Origin: Roseomonas sp. OT10
GTDB lineage: Bacteria; Pseudomonadota; Alphaproteobacteria; Acetobacterales; Acetobacteraceae
NCBI RefSeq assembly: GCF_020991085.1
Contig: NZ_CP087719.1
Coordinates: forward strand, 434,001-498,000
Length of the DNA: 64,000 nt
Reading direction: 5' to 3'
Position numbers and translations under genes: made by a program
Notes under the pieces: model-generated
Database searches by the model: none
What the model saw: only the letters and a program-made list of their open reading frames with translations
What the model was told of the DNA's origin: nothing
Part shown: one piece after another, positions 37,584-46,158 of the stretch
How positions within the stretch are numbered: position 1 is the first letter of the stretch
How the letters are laid out: each line of letters starts with the position of its first letter

Positions 37584-39860
37584 TTACTCGGCCGCGAAGT
37601 CGCCGCGGTCGCGGCGCGGGCCGCGATCGCCCTCGCGGAAGTCGCCGCGGTCGCGGCGGGGACCCCCCCGGTCACCGCGGTCGCCACGGTCCCGGCGGCC
37701 CTCGCCACCCTCGCCACCCTCGCCCTCGGGGCGGGGACGGCGGGTGCCGACCTGCTCGGTGATGTCCGCGCCGGTGGCCTGGTCGACCACCCGCATGGAC
37801 AGCTTCACCTTGCCGCGGTCATCGAAGCCGATGACCTTCACCTTCACCTTGTCGCCCACGTTGACGATGTCGGTGGTGCGGTTGACGCGGTCGTTGGCCA
37901 GCTCGGAGATGTGGACGAGGCCGTCCTTGGCGCCGAGGAAGTTCACGAAGGCGCCGAAATCGGCGGTCTTCACCACGGTACCGTTGTAGATCGTGCCGAT
38001 CTCCGCCTCGGCGGTGATGCCCTTGATGCGGTCGATCGCGGCCTGGGTCGCCTCGGGGCTGCTGGACGCGATCTTGATCGTGCCGTCATCCTCGATGTCG
38101 ATCTTGGTGCCGGTCTGCTCGACGATCTCGCGGATCACCTTGCCGCCGGTGCCGATGACCTCGCGGATCTTCTCCTTCGGCACGTTGATGACCGTGATCT
38201 TGGGCGCGTTGGCGGCGACATCGGTGCGCGCCCCGGTCAGGCCCTTGGCCATCTCGCCCAGGATGTGGATGCGCCCGTCCTTCGCCTGGGCGAGCGCGGT
38301 CTTCATGATGTCGAAGGTGATGGACGTGATCTTGATGTCCATCTGGAGCGAGGTGATGCCCTGCTCCGTCCCGGCCACCTTGAAGTCCATGTCGCCGAGG
38401 TGGTCCTCGTCGCCCAGGATGTCCGAGAGCACCGCGAAGCCGCGATCCTCCTTGATCAGGCCCATGGCGATGCCGGCGCAGGGGCGCTTCAGCGGCACGC
38501 CCGCATCCATCAGCGACAGCGAGGTGCCGCAGACGGTGGCCATCGAGGAGGAGCCGTTGCTTTCCGTGATCTCCGACACCACGCGCAGGGTGTAGGGGAA
38601 CTTGTCCTTCTCCGGCAGCAGCGGGTGGATGGCGCGCCACGCCAGCTTGCCGTGCCCGACCTCGCGCCGGCCCGGCGAGCCCATGCGGCCCGTCTCGTTC
38701 ACGGAGTAGGGCGGGAAGTTGTAGTGCAGCATGAAGTTCTCGCGGTACTCGCCCGCGAGCGCGTCGATGATCTGCTCGTCCTGGCCCGTGCCCAGCGTCG
38801 CCACGCAGAAGGCCTGGGTCTCGCCGCGGGTGAACAGCGCGGAGCCGTGGGCGCGGGGCAGCACGCCGACCTCGGCCACGATCGGGCGCACGGTCCTGGT
38901 GTCGCGGCCGTCGATGCGCAGCCCGGTGTCGAGGATGTTGTTGCGGACGACGTCCGCCTCCAGCTCCTTGAGCAGGCCCTTGGCGGCGGCGGTGTCGAGG
39001 CCCTCGGCGGCCAGCGCCTCCAGCACCTTCGCCTTCACCGCGCCCACCTTGTTCTGGCGGACGAGCTTCTGCGTCTCCGTATAGGCCACGGCCATGTCGG
39101 CGCGGCCCAGCTCGGTGATGCGGTTCTTCAGCAGCAGCTCGGCCTCGGAGGGCTCGGGCAGCGCCCAGGGCTCCTTGGCGGCGTGCTCGGCCAGCTCGAT
39201 GATGCCCTGGATGACGGGCTGGAAGCCGGCATGGCCGAACTCCACCGCGCCCAGCATCACCTCCTCGGTCAGCTCCTGCGCCTCGGACTCGACCATCAGC
39301 ACGCCCTCGGACGTGCCGGCGAGGACGAGGTCGAGCACCGAGCGCTTGCGCTGCTCGGCGGTCGGGTTCAGCACGTACTGGCCGTCGATGTAGCCGACGC
39401 GGGCGGCGGCCACCGGGCCGAAGAAGGGGATGCCCGAGAGCGTCAGGGCGGCGGAGCAGCCGACCATGGCGACGATGTCGGGGTCGTTCTCCAGGTCGTG
39501 CGACAGCACCGTCGCGATCACCTGGACCTCGTTGCGGAAGCCGTCCGGGAACAGGGGGCGGATCGGGCGGTCGATCAGGCGCGAGATCAGCGTCTCGCTC
39601 TCCGACGGCCGGCCCTCGCGCTTGAAGAAGCCGCCGGGGATCTTGCCCGCGGCGAAGGCCTTCTCCTGGTAGTTCACGGTCAGGGGGAAGAAGTCCTGGC
39701 CCGGCTTCACCGAGCGGCTACCGACCGCCGTGCACAGCACGATGGTGTCGCCCAGGCGGGCCAGCACCGCCCCGTCCGCCTGGCGGGCGACCTTGCCCGT
39801 CTCCAGCGTCAGGGTCTTGCCGCCCCAGGCGATATCCTTGCGGTAGTAGTGGTCGAACAT
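37584..39860 (-). CDS. pnp: Polyribonucleotide nucleotidyltransferase (PNPase)
   Basis: Phosphorolytic 3'-5' exoribonuclease of 758 residues. Two RNase PH domains (first: [20 protein letters not shown]; second: [20 protein letters not shown]), then a KH domain ([20 protein letters not shown]) and an S1 domain ([20 protein letters not shown]). After S1 there is a tail of about 50 residues rich in Arg, Asp and Gly with repeated RRDRGD units. [20 protein letters not shown] is the usual N-terminus, so ATG 39860 is secure. rpsO, the normal upstream partner, is not within the 680 bp upstream. Confidence 0.97.
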   Translation of the reverse strand: MFDHYYRKDIAWGGKTLTLETGKVARQADGAVLARLGDTIVLCTAVGSRSVKPGQDFFPLTVNYQEKAFAAGKIPGGFFKREGRPSESETLISRLIDRPIRPLFPDGFRNEVQVIATVLSHDLENDPDIVAMVGCSAALTLSGIPFFGPVAAARVGYIDGQYVLNPTAEQRKRSVLDLVLAGTSEGVLMVESEAQELTEEVMLGAVEFGHAGFQPVIQGIIELAEHAAKEPWALPEPSEAELLLKNRITELGRADMAVAYTETQKLVRQNKVGAVKAKVLEALAAEGLDTAAAKGLLKELEADVVRNNILDTGLRIDGRDTRTVRPIVAEVGVLPRAHGSALFTRGETQAFCVATLGTGQDEQIIDALAGEYRENFMLHYNFPPYSVNETGRMGSPGRREVGHGKLAWRAIHPLLPEKDKFPYTLRVVSEITESNGSSSMATVCGTSLSLMDAGVPLKRPCAGIAMGLIKEDRGFAVLSDILGDEDHLGDMDFKVAGTEQGITSLQMDIKITSITFDIMKTALAQAKDGRIHILGEMAKGLTGARTDVAANAPKITVINVPKEKIREVIGTGGKVIREIVEQTGTKIDIEDDGTIKIASSSPEATQAAIDRIKGITAEAEIGTIYNGTVVKTADFGAFVNFLGAKDGLVHISELANDRVNRTTDIVNVGDKVKVKVIGFDDRGKVKLSMRVVDQATGADITEQVGTRRPRPEGEGGEGGEGRRDRGDRGDRGGPRRDRGDFREGDRGPRRDRGDFAAE

Positions 39861-40184
39861 GCGTGCGTCCTGTCGGCCCCGGCACCCCGGCGATCCGGGC
39901 GGGGCGGTGGTGCGGACACGGAGGCTGCGGGGGGTTCGCCGTCGGCCCGCCCCCCGGTCTCCCCGGGGGTACGGGTGCCCGGCGTCTCGGGCGGCATGGA
40001 AGGCCGCGGCGTCCAGTCGCGGCAAGGAACCATGTGGCCGGAAACGCCGCAGCGCGGCTCCATCCGTCAGCCCGCCGCATACGCGGAAGGCGGGCGCGAC
40101 CGGTCCGGCCGCACCCTGCGCGGCGCTATATGCCCCCCCGCGCCCCGCATTGCCAGGGGATTGTGCGGGAGACGCACGGCGCGT

Positions 40185-40535
40185 TGTTCCCGCGCCGGAT
40201 CGGGAGGAGGCGCTGCCTCCCCCGAGCCCCCCTCCGCCGGGGCCCGAGGCCGGGCCCCGGACCCCGGCGGAGGGGGGTGCTGCGCGGTGGGTGTCAGCCT
40301 GCGGGCTGAACCCTGGCGGAGCACGAAAGGGCGGAACTCCGAAGAAGCGTCATGGTCGTCCACAAGGGCGACGGCCGTGCCCGCCGAGGAGCATGGCTCC
40401 TCGGCGCCGCGACCCCGTCGCAGGCTGTCCCGCGGCAGCGCCAATCGGGTCCAGGGCCCGCAGGGTCCTGGCGGAGTGGGGGTATCGGGGGCGAGGCAGC
40501 GCCTTGCCCCCGGGGAACGGACGCACCCCACGCCG
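40185..40535 (+). repeat. Divergent copy E of the structured intergenic element
   Basis: The first part is replaced by a different hairpin set (GGGAGGAGGCGCTGCCTCCC; CCCCTCCGCCGGGGCCC and CGGGCCCCGGACCCCGGCGGAGGGG). From about 40285 it rejoins the family: CAGCCTGCGGGCTGAACCCT, the GAGGAGCATGGCTCCTC palindrome, CCAGGGCCCGCAGGGTCCTGG and GGGGGCGAGGC. The terminal repeat is degraded and it does not provide a stop codon; the hydrolase gene ends with TAG at 40547. The 39861-40184 stretch before it holds the pnp upstream region and no gene was seen. Confidence 0.7.
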
Positions 40536-40546
40536 GGTGGCCGGGG

Positions 40547-41587
40547 CTAGGCCGCCGCGGCGAGGCGGCGCGGCACCTCCGCCTGCCCGGCCAGCCGCAG
40601 CACCGCCTCCGCCACCCGTTCGGTGGCCAGGTGGTGCAGCATGTGGCCGGTGCCGGGCACCACCTCCAGCGTGGCGTCCGGCAGGGCGGCGTGCAGCGCC
40701 CGGGCCTGCCGCAGCTCCACCACCTTGTCGCCGTCGCCGGCCAGGATCGCCACCGGCAGGCGCATCTCCCCGTAGCGGCGGCGCAGCGAGGCGGCGCCCG
40801 GCACCATCAGCGCCGTATCCTCCGCCGCGGCGCGGAGCTGCGACGGGCGCAGGGCCATCTCGCGCGGGAAGCCGTCCCGGAAGCCGGGCGTGACCGGGGC
40901 GGGGGCGAAGAGCTTGCGGATCATGGCGGGCAGCATCAGCCGCCCCAGCAGCGGCGAGAGAGTGTAGCGCAGGACGTCGCCGAGGATGGGGATGGCGGGC
41001 GGCGACATCAGCAGCACGTCCTTGCGGAAGGTCGGGACGTAGTAGCCGGAGGCCAGCACCAGCCCCGACGCCGCCTCCGGATGCTCCTGCGCCAGGGCCA
41101 GGGCAACCATCGTGCCCCAGGAATGGCCGACCACCACGGGCCGCTCCACCCCGATCCGCCGTAGCGCCCCGGCCACCAGCGCGGCCTGGGCCTGCGGCGT
41201 CCAGAGGCGGTCGCGCGGCCGCTCGCTGTGGCCGAAGCCCGGGCGGTCGAGAACGATCACGCGGTGGCGGCGCGCCAGCCGCGCCGGCAGGCCGCTGATG
41301 AGCCAGTCCTCCACCATGGTGCCGTTGCCGTGCAGCAGCAGCACCGGCGGCCCCTCGCCACGGTCGGTGTAGTGCAGCCGGACGCCGTCCACCTCGACGA
41401 AGCGGCCGACCGGGGGGCAACGCCGCTCGGCCCGCCGCGCCAACGCGTGGTTGGCCAGGGCCGTCGCCGCCAGCGCCACGGCGCCGCCGATCAGCCATGG
41501 CCCGGCGGAGGAGGCCAGCGGCGCGGAACGGACAGGAGAGGACAAGGCAGGCCGCGCGCGGGCGGCGAGCTGGGCGAGAAGGCTCAT
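40547..41587 (-). CDS. Alpha/beta hydrolase, probably membrane-anchored
   Basis: Alpha/beta-hydrolase fold, 346 residues. N-terminal hydrophobic stretch GPWLIGGAVALAATALA suggests a membrane anchor. The oxyanion region is PPVLLLHGNGTMVEDW, the nucleophile Ser is in VVGHSWGTMVAL, the acid in LAGDGDKVV, and the His in PGTGHMLHHLA. Substrate not deducible; such enzymes include esterases and haloalkane dehalogenase-like proteins. The ATG at 41587 places the anchor correctly; the longer open frame upstream is GC-rich noise. Confidence 0.88.
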   Translation of the reverse strand: MSLLAQLAARARPALSSPVRSAPLASSAGPWLIGGAVALAATALANHALARRAERRCPPVGRFVEVDGVRLHYTDRGEGPPVLLLHGNGTMVEDWLISGLPARLARRHRVIVLDRPGFGHSERPRDRLWTPQAQAALVAGALRRIGVERPVVVGHSWGTMVALALAQEHPEAASGLVLASGYYVPTFRKDVLLMSPPAIPILGDVLRYTLSPLLGRLMLPAMIRKLFAPAPVTPGFRDGFPREMALRPSQLRAAAEDTALMVPGAASLRRRYGEMRLPVAILAGDGDKVVELRQARALHAALPDATLEVVPGTGHMLHHLATERVAEAVLRLAGQAEVPRRLAAAA

Positions 41588-41795
41588 GGGGCGGTGATGA
41601 TCCCGGTGCTGCCCCCGGTCGGCCGTTGCCGCGGGGATTCCGCAGTGCAACATCCGGCGCGGGGCCAGGGTTGCCCGGCGCGGCGCCCCTCGGCCGGATG
41701 CGCAGGGTCTTCCCCAGAGCCCGACGCCACGTTCCGGCGTTCCGACCAGGGATGGCGGCAGCAGGCGCCGGCGACGCCGGGGCACCGGAAGCCCG

Positions 41796-42974
41796 TCAGG
41801 GGTGGGGCGGCAGCAACCCCCGGCCACGTGCCGCGCGATAGGCCGCGTGGCCCGCGGTCACGGCCTCGGCGGCGAGGCAGGCGGCGTCGAGCAGCCAGCC
41901 CGCCCTGGCATCCAGCGTTGCCAGGGCCTGGCGCAAGGCGACGGCCTCGCTGGCGGCGCCGAGGTGGATGTTCGCCACCTCCTGCCCCATCGCGCGCAGC
42001 AGCAGGGACTGGCGCCGGGCGGCCTTCTCCGCCTTTCCCTCGGCCTCGATCGCGTCGACCTCGATCTTGTCGGATTCCGGGGAGAGGCGTCGGACCACCC
42101 AGCCCGTGCCGGGCCGGCTGCCGGGCAGAAGGCGCAGGAAAGGGTCGCGCGTGCGGCGCGCCAGCAGGTGCAGCCGGGCATGCTCGGCCAGCGGATCGGC
42201 GACCGGCTGCCCCGACAGGGCGGCCGAGGGCGCCGCCGCCTTGGCCTCCCGCGCCACGAAGCCGCCCTCCCATTCCGCGATGACCGCGAAGCGCGGCCGC
42301 TCGCGGCTGCCCAGCCCTGCCTCGCGCAGCCCCAGCCGGACCACGGAGGCACCCGGCGGCAGGTGGGTCAGCAGCAGGTCGCGCAACTCGTCCGGAATGG
42401 CGGCCGGGACGATCTTTCGCTGCAACTTGTCCCACCAGGACACGGCGGCCTTGCCCCGTACCATCGCGAGGTCGCGCAGTTCCTGATGCCGGTTCTCCAG
42501 GATGAAGGGCTGCGCCGGCCCGGCGAGCCCCTGCCGGTAGCCCTCCAGCAAGGCGGCCGTTCCCTGCCTGCGGTCCACGAGGATCTTCTCCCCCGACCGT
42601 TCCTTCTCCAGCAGGAAGCTGGCGGCGAGGCGGACGAGATCGCTGGCGAAAGGCAGGACGGCCGCCTCGTCGAGGTCGTTCACCCCCCAGGCGACGCGCC
42701 CCTCCGGATCGCGCCAGGTTCCGAAATTCTCCAGATGGGTGTCGCCGATGCCGAGCAGCATCGGCCCCGCCTGCGCCACCTCGGGCGGCAACAGCGTCCA
42801 GACCTGTGGCCAGAGGTGAAAGGACCCGCGCAGGAAGGCGAAGGGGCTTTCCTCCATCTCCCCGCGCTTCTGCAGCAGCCCTTCCGCCCGGGCCGTGAAG
42901 TACCGGCCTTGCCATGCCTCGTGCCGCAGGGTCAGCACCGCGATCTCGGCCGCGGCGTCAGAGGGGCCGGGCAT
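41796..42974 (-). CDS. DUF2252 family protein (kinase-like fold)
   Basis: A 392-residue DUF2252 protein. The conserved core is MLLGIGDTHLENFGTWRDPE followed by WGVNDLDEAAVLPFASDLVR, which resembles the catalytic loop and metal-binding region of aminoglycoside-phosphotransferase-like kinases. Biochemical function is unknown. GGGGAG lies 8 nt before the ATG at 42974. It stands between an alpha/beta hydrolase gene and a dehydrogenase gene without overlap. Confidence 0.88.
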   Translation of the reverse strand: MPGPSDAAAEIAVLTLRHEAWQGRYFTARAEGLLQKRGEMEESPFAFLRGSFHLWPQVWTLLPPEVAQAGPMLLGIGDTHLENFGTWRDPEGRVAWGVNDLDEAAVLPFASDLVRLAASFLLEKERSGEKILVDRRQGTAALLEGYRQGLAGPAQPFILENRHQELRDLAMVRGKAAVSWWDKLQRKIVPAAIPDELRDLLLTHLPPGASVVRLGLREAGLGSRERPRFAVIAEWEGGFVAREAKAAAPSAALSGQPVADPLAEHARLHLLARRTRDPFLRLLPGSRPGTGWVVRRLSPESDKIEVDAIEAEGKAEKAARRQSLLLRAMGQEVANIHLGAASEAVALRQALATLDARAGWLLDAACLAAEAVTAGHAAYRAARGRGLLPPHP

Positions 42975-43056
42975 GGCGGGACTCCCCATCCGGCGCGGGA
43001 ACCCCGGGATGGGGGCCACGGCGAAAGAACGATATCGCAACAAAAAGGGTCGGGCG

Positions 43057-43956
43057 CTACCCTTCCTTCCGCCCCGGCAGCTCGATCCCCGCCAGCCTCT
43101 CCCAGACCCGGATGACGAAGCCGTCATCGGCCCGCCCCTCGCCCATGGCGGAGGCGGCGGTGAAGAGCTGCAGCGCCTCGCTCGCCAGGAAGGCCGGGAA
43201 GCGCAGGCCGCGCGCCATGTCCACGACCAGGTTCAGGTCCTTCACGAAGATGTCGACGGCCGAACGCGGGGCGTCGTCGCCCTCCAGCACGCGGGCCATG
43301 CGGTTCTCGAACATCCAGGAATTGCCCGCGGCGCTGGTCACCACCTCGTAGAGCGTGCGCGGGTCGGCCCCGGCCTTGATGCCCAGCGCCATGGCCTCGG
43401 CGGCCACGGCGATGTGCACCCCGGCGAGGAGCTGGTGCACCACCTTCACCGTGGCGCCCAGGCCGGGCGCCTCGCCCAGCCGCCAGACCTTGGCGGCCAC
43501 CGCCTCCAGCACCGGCGCCGCCGCGTCGAAGGCGGCCGCGCTGCCAGAGGCCATGACGGTCATCGCCCCTTCCGCCGCCTTCGCCGCGCCGCCGGAGACG
43601 GGCGCGTCCAGCCAGAGCAGCCCCGCCGCCTCCGCCATGCCCGCCAGCCGCCGGGCCTCGTCCGGCGACATGGTGGCGGAGGAGACGACCACCGCCCCGG
43701 GGGCGAGGCGCGGCGCGGCGCCCTCCGGCCCGAACAGCGCCGCCTCCGTCTGGGCGGCGTTCACCACCAGCACGACCAGGGCAGTGAGCCCTTCCGGCAG
43801 GGCGCCGCCGCTGTCGGCCACCGCGCCGCCGGCCGCGGCGAAGGCGTCGCGTGCCTCCGGGCGCGGGTCGCACCCCACCGTCTCCAGCCCCGCCCGCAGG
43901 CAGGACAGGGCGGCGCCCATGCCCATGCTGCCCAGACCGATCACCCCGACGCGCAT
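43057..43956 (-). CDS. 3-Hydroxyisobutyrate dehydrogenase-family NAD(P)-dependent oxidoreductase
   Basis: Beta-hydroxyacid dehydrogenase of 299 residues. NAD-binding motif MRVGVIGLGSMGMGAALSCL, substrate loop WLDAPVSGGAAKAAEGAMTV, and catalytic Lys in ATVKVVHQLLAGVHIAVAAE. It is closest in character to L-threonate dehydrogenase (LtnD)-like members, but related enzymes act on 2-hydroxy-3-oxopropanoate or 3-hydroxyisobutyrate. GGGAGGAAGG precedes the ATG at 43956. No LtnC/OtnK partners are adjacent, so the substrate stays open. Confidence 0.88.
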   Translation of the reverse strand: MRVGVIGLGSMGMGAALSCLRAGLETVGCDPRPEARDAFAAAGGAVADSGGALPEGLTALVVLVVNAAQTEAALFGPEGAAPRLAPGAVVVSSATMSPDEARRLAGMAEAAGLLWLDAPVSGGAAKAAEGAMTVMASGSAAAFDAAAPVLEAVAAKVWRLGEAPGLGATVKVVHQLLAGVHIAVAAEAMALGIKAGADPRTLYEVVTSAAGNSWMFENRMARVLEGDDAPRSAVDIFVKDLNLVVDMARGLRFPAFLASEALQLFTAASAMGEGRADDGFVIRVWERLAGIELPGRKEG

Positions 43957-44063
43957 CCGCCTTCCTCCCCCCCGACGCCCGTGCCGGGTCGCCGGCCCCC
44001 AGAGCGCGATCGCCGCAGGTGGAATCACCGGAGGCATGAATCGCGCGACAGAACAGAGGGCCA

Positions 44064-44101
44064 GACCATGGTCCCCGCCACCGTGAGCGGGGATCATGGT
44101 C
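44064..44101 (-). terminator. Terminator of the panE-epimerase-small protein operon
   Basis: Fifteen-base-pair arms (44064-44078 and 44087-44101) with one mismatch and an 8-nt loop. On the minus strand it starts 7 nt after the stop of the 29-residue ORF and is followed by moderately T-rich sequence (TCTGTTCTGT further down). Its position argues that the tiny ORF is the last gene of the operon. Confidence 0.6.
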
Positions 44102-44108
44102 CGGAGCC

Positions 44109-44198
44109 TCAGCCCATGTACTGCATCGCCATCCGCAGCAGCAGGGCGATCACCACCAGGATCAGCGCGATCCGCGACAGGGTCGAGATGGGCGGCAT
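44109..44198 (-). CDS. 29-residue single-pass membrane protein
   Basis: MPPISTLSRI followed by ALILVVIALLLRMAMQYMG. One hydrophobic helix covers most of the chain. The ATG at 44198 shares one base with the TGA of the epimerase gene (TGATG), suggesting translational coupling, and a strong hairpin follows 7 nt after its own stop. It is too short for a family call. It could be a small regulatory membrane protein or a chance ORF; the coupling and terminator spacing favour a real gene. Confidence 0.55.
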   Translation of the reverse strand: MPPISTLSRIALILVVIALLLRMAMQYMG

Positions 44199-45067
44199 CA
44201 GGGGAACAGCCGCACGGACCAGCGCAGGCGCAGCGCCTCGCCGGGCGGGAGGGTGACGACGCCCGGCTTGTCGGCGAACTCCCCCTGCCAGCCGAAGGGG
44301 CTGGCATGGCCGCGCCAGGGCTCCAGGCAGAGGAACGGCGCCCCGCCCGGCTTCGACCAGAGGCCGAGGTCGCGGTAGTCGTCCCAGCGCATCTCCAGCG
44401 TCGGGCCGGAATCGGCGGCGTAGCGGATCGACCGCGAGCGGGCGCCGAGCAGCACGATGGCGTCCGTGGCGAAGAGGGACTCGTCCAGCCGCAGGGTCTT
44501 CCCGTCCCCCGGCAGCGGATGCGTCCCGTGCAGGAGCCCCTCGCGCACGCCCTGGGCGGGGCCGGGTTCCGGCGTGCCGAAGGTCAGCGAATGCGCCGTC
44601 TTCTCCCCGCCCCCCGGCAGCGGCCAGGCGAAGCCCGGATGCCCGCCGACCGAGAAGAGGAGCGGCGTCTCGGCCGGGTTGCGCACGGTGACGGTGCAGG
44701 ACAGCGCCCCGCCCTCGATGGCATAGGCGACGTCCAGCAGGAAGGCGAAGGGGTAGACGGCGCGCGTCGCGGTGTCGTCCGTCAGCCGCAGGGCGCAGGC
44801 GGATGGCCCGCGCGAGAGCCATTCGAAGCGCCGGTCGCGGGCGAAGCCGTGCTGCCCCATGGGGTAGTCCACCCCCTCGTGCCGCAGCACGTCGCCGGAG
44901 AGCCGCCCGACCACCGGAAAGAGGATCGGCGCATGGCGCGGCCATTCCGGCCCGGCCTGCCACAGCCATTCCGCGCCCGCCGCGTCGCGCAGGGAGTGCA
45001 GCTCCGCCCCCTGGGCCGCGACCGTCGCGGTCAGGGTGCCGTCCGTGAGGGTGTGGCTCTCGGTCAC
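44198..45067 (-). CDS. Aldose 1-epimerase family protein (LacX-like)
   Basis: Galactose-mutarotase fold, 289 residues. Likely catalytic His residues are in MGQHGFARDRRFEW and VGGHPGFAWPLP, and EPWRGHASPFGWQGEF is a typical late motif. It interconverts alpha and beta sugar anomers or hexose-6-phosphates. GTG at 45067 overlaps the stop of the panE-like gene by four bases (GTGA). Sugar specificity unknown. Confidence 0.88.
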   Translation of the reverse strand: MTESHTLTDGTLTATVAAQGAELHSLRDAAGAEWLWQAGPEWPRHAPILFPVVGRLSGDVLRHEGVDYPMGQHGFARDRRFEWLSRGPSACALRLTDDTATRAVYPFAFLLDVAYAIEGGALSCTVTVRNPAETPLLFSVGGHPGFAWPLPGGGEKTAHSLTFGTPEPGPAQGVREGLLHGTHPLPGDGKTLRLDESLFATDAIVLLGARSRSIRYAADSGPTLEMRWDDYRDLGLWSKPGGAPFLCLEPWRGHASPFGWQGEFADKPGVVTLPPGEALRLRWSVRLFP

Positions 45068-46038
45068 GCCTGGCGCCCCCCGGCTTGGCTCCCCCCAGAT
45101 TGGCTCCCCTGGGGCAGCCGCCCCACCTCCCGCCGCTGCTCGTAGGCGCGCGCATGCACCAGCGCCGCCTCGTGCAGCTCGTCGGCAATCCCGGCGCGGC
45201 GCGCGGCGTCGAGCAGGAAGCCCAGGACGTGCTCCGCCTCGGTGCGGCCGCCCGCCTCCAGGTCGCGGAGCATCGAGGCGGTGTAGGCGCTGGTGGTGTC
45301 GGCCATCAGCGCATCGTACTCGGCCAGGAAGCCCTCGCGAACCGGGAAGCCCTCGGCCGCCGCGATGGCGATGTTGCGCCGGAGCAGCCGTTGCATCAGC
45401 GCCGTGCCGCCGGGCGCGCGGGCGATCTCGCCGATGCTGGCGCGGAACAGCACCGTGCCCGCCGCCACGGTGCCCAGATGCACCAGCTTCTCCCACATCC
45501 GCGCCAGGATGTCGGGCGCCAGCTCCGCCGTCAGGCCGGGGGCGCGGGTGGCGAGGGCGTGCAGCGCCTCCGTCCGGGCGGAGGGGCGGCCGTCCGGCTC
45601 GCCGTAGGTCAGGCTCGACCAGGGCGCGAGGTGGCGGATGGTGCCGTCCGGCGCCAGCACCGCCTGGATCTTGGCGAGGCCGCCCAGCACCGCCTCCGCC
45701 CCGAAGGCGCCGCGCAGCCGGTCGAGATGCGACAGCCCGTTCAGCACCGGCAGCACCGCGGCCCCCGCCGCCACGGCCGGGCGGATGGCCTCGATGGCGG
45801 CGTCGAGGTCGTAGGCCTTGCAGGTCAGTAGCACGAGGTCGAAGCCCGGCCCCGCCTCCGTCACCACCGGCACGGTGAGGCGCGCATCGCCGAGCGGGCT
45901 CTCCACCGCCAGCCCGTCGCGGGCGACCTGCGCCGCGCGGGCGGGGCGGAGGAGGAAGGTGACGTCGCCGCCCGCCTGGGTGAGCCGCGCGCCGAAATAG
46001 CCGCCCAGCGCCCCGGCGCCGAGGACGAGAATGCGCAT
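45064..46038 (-). CDS. Ketopantoate reductase family protein (PanE/ApbA)
   Basis: A 324-residue NADPH-dependent 2-dehydropantoate 2-reductase-like protein. It starts MRILVLGAGALGGYFGARLT (Rossmann motif), has LVLLTCKAYDLDAAIEAIRP with the conserved Lys, and MWEKLVHLGTVAAGTVLFRA for the C-terminal helical domain. Many genomes hold several PanE paralogues, so this one need not make pantoate. The tail is Gly-Ser-Gln-rich. It heads a three-gene operon with the epimerase and the small membrane protein. Confidence 0.88.
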   Translation of the reverse strand: MRILVLGAGALGGYFGARLTQAGGDVTFLLRPARAAQVARDGLAVESPLGDARLTVPVVTEAGPGFDLVLLTCKAYDLDAAIEAIRPAVAAGAAVLPVLNGLSHLDRLRGAFGAEAVLGGLAKIQAVLAPDGTIRHLAPWSSLTYGEPDGRPSARTEALHALATRAPGLTAELAPDILARMWEKLVHLGTVAAGTVLFRASIGEIARAPGGTALMQRLLRRNIAIAAAEGFPVREGFLAEYDALMADTTSAYTASMLRDLEAGGRTEAEHVLGFLLDAARRAGIADELHEAALVHARAYEQRREVGRLPQGSQSGGSQAGGRQA

Positions 46039-46158
46039 CCCGATGGTCCCTCCCGATCGGGGGGAGACCCTATCCGGCCAGGCCGCCCGGGCAAGGGGGC
46101 CGGCCCATGCCCGTACCCATGCCCGGGCGCCGCGGCACGCCGCCGGTCCCGGAGCCCT

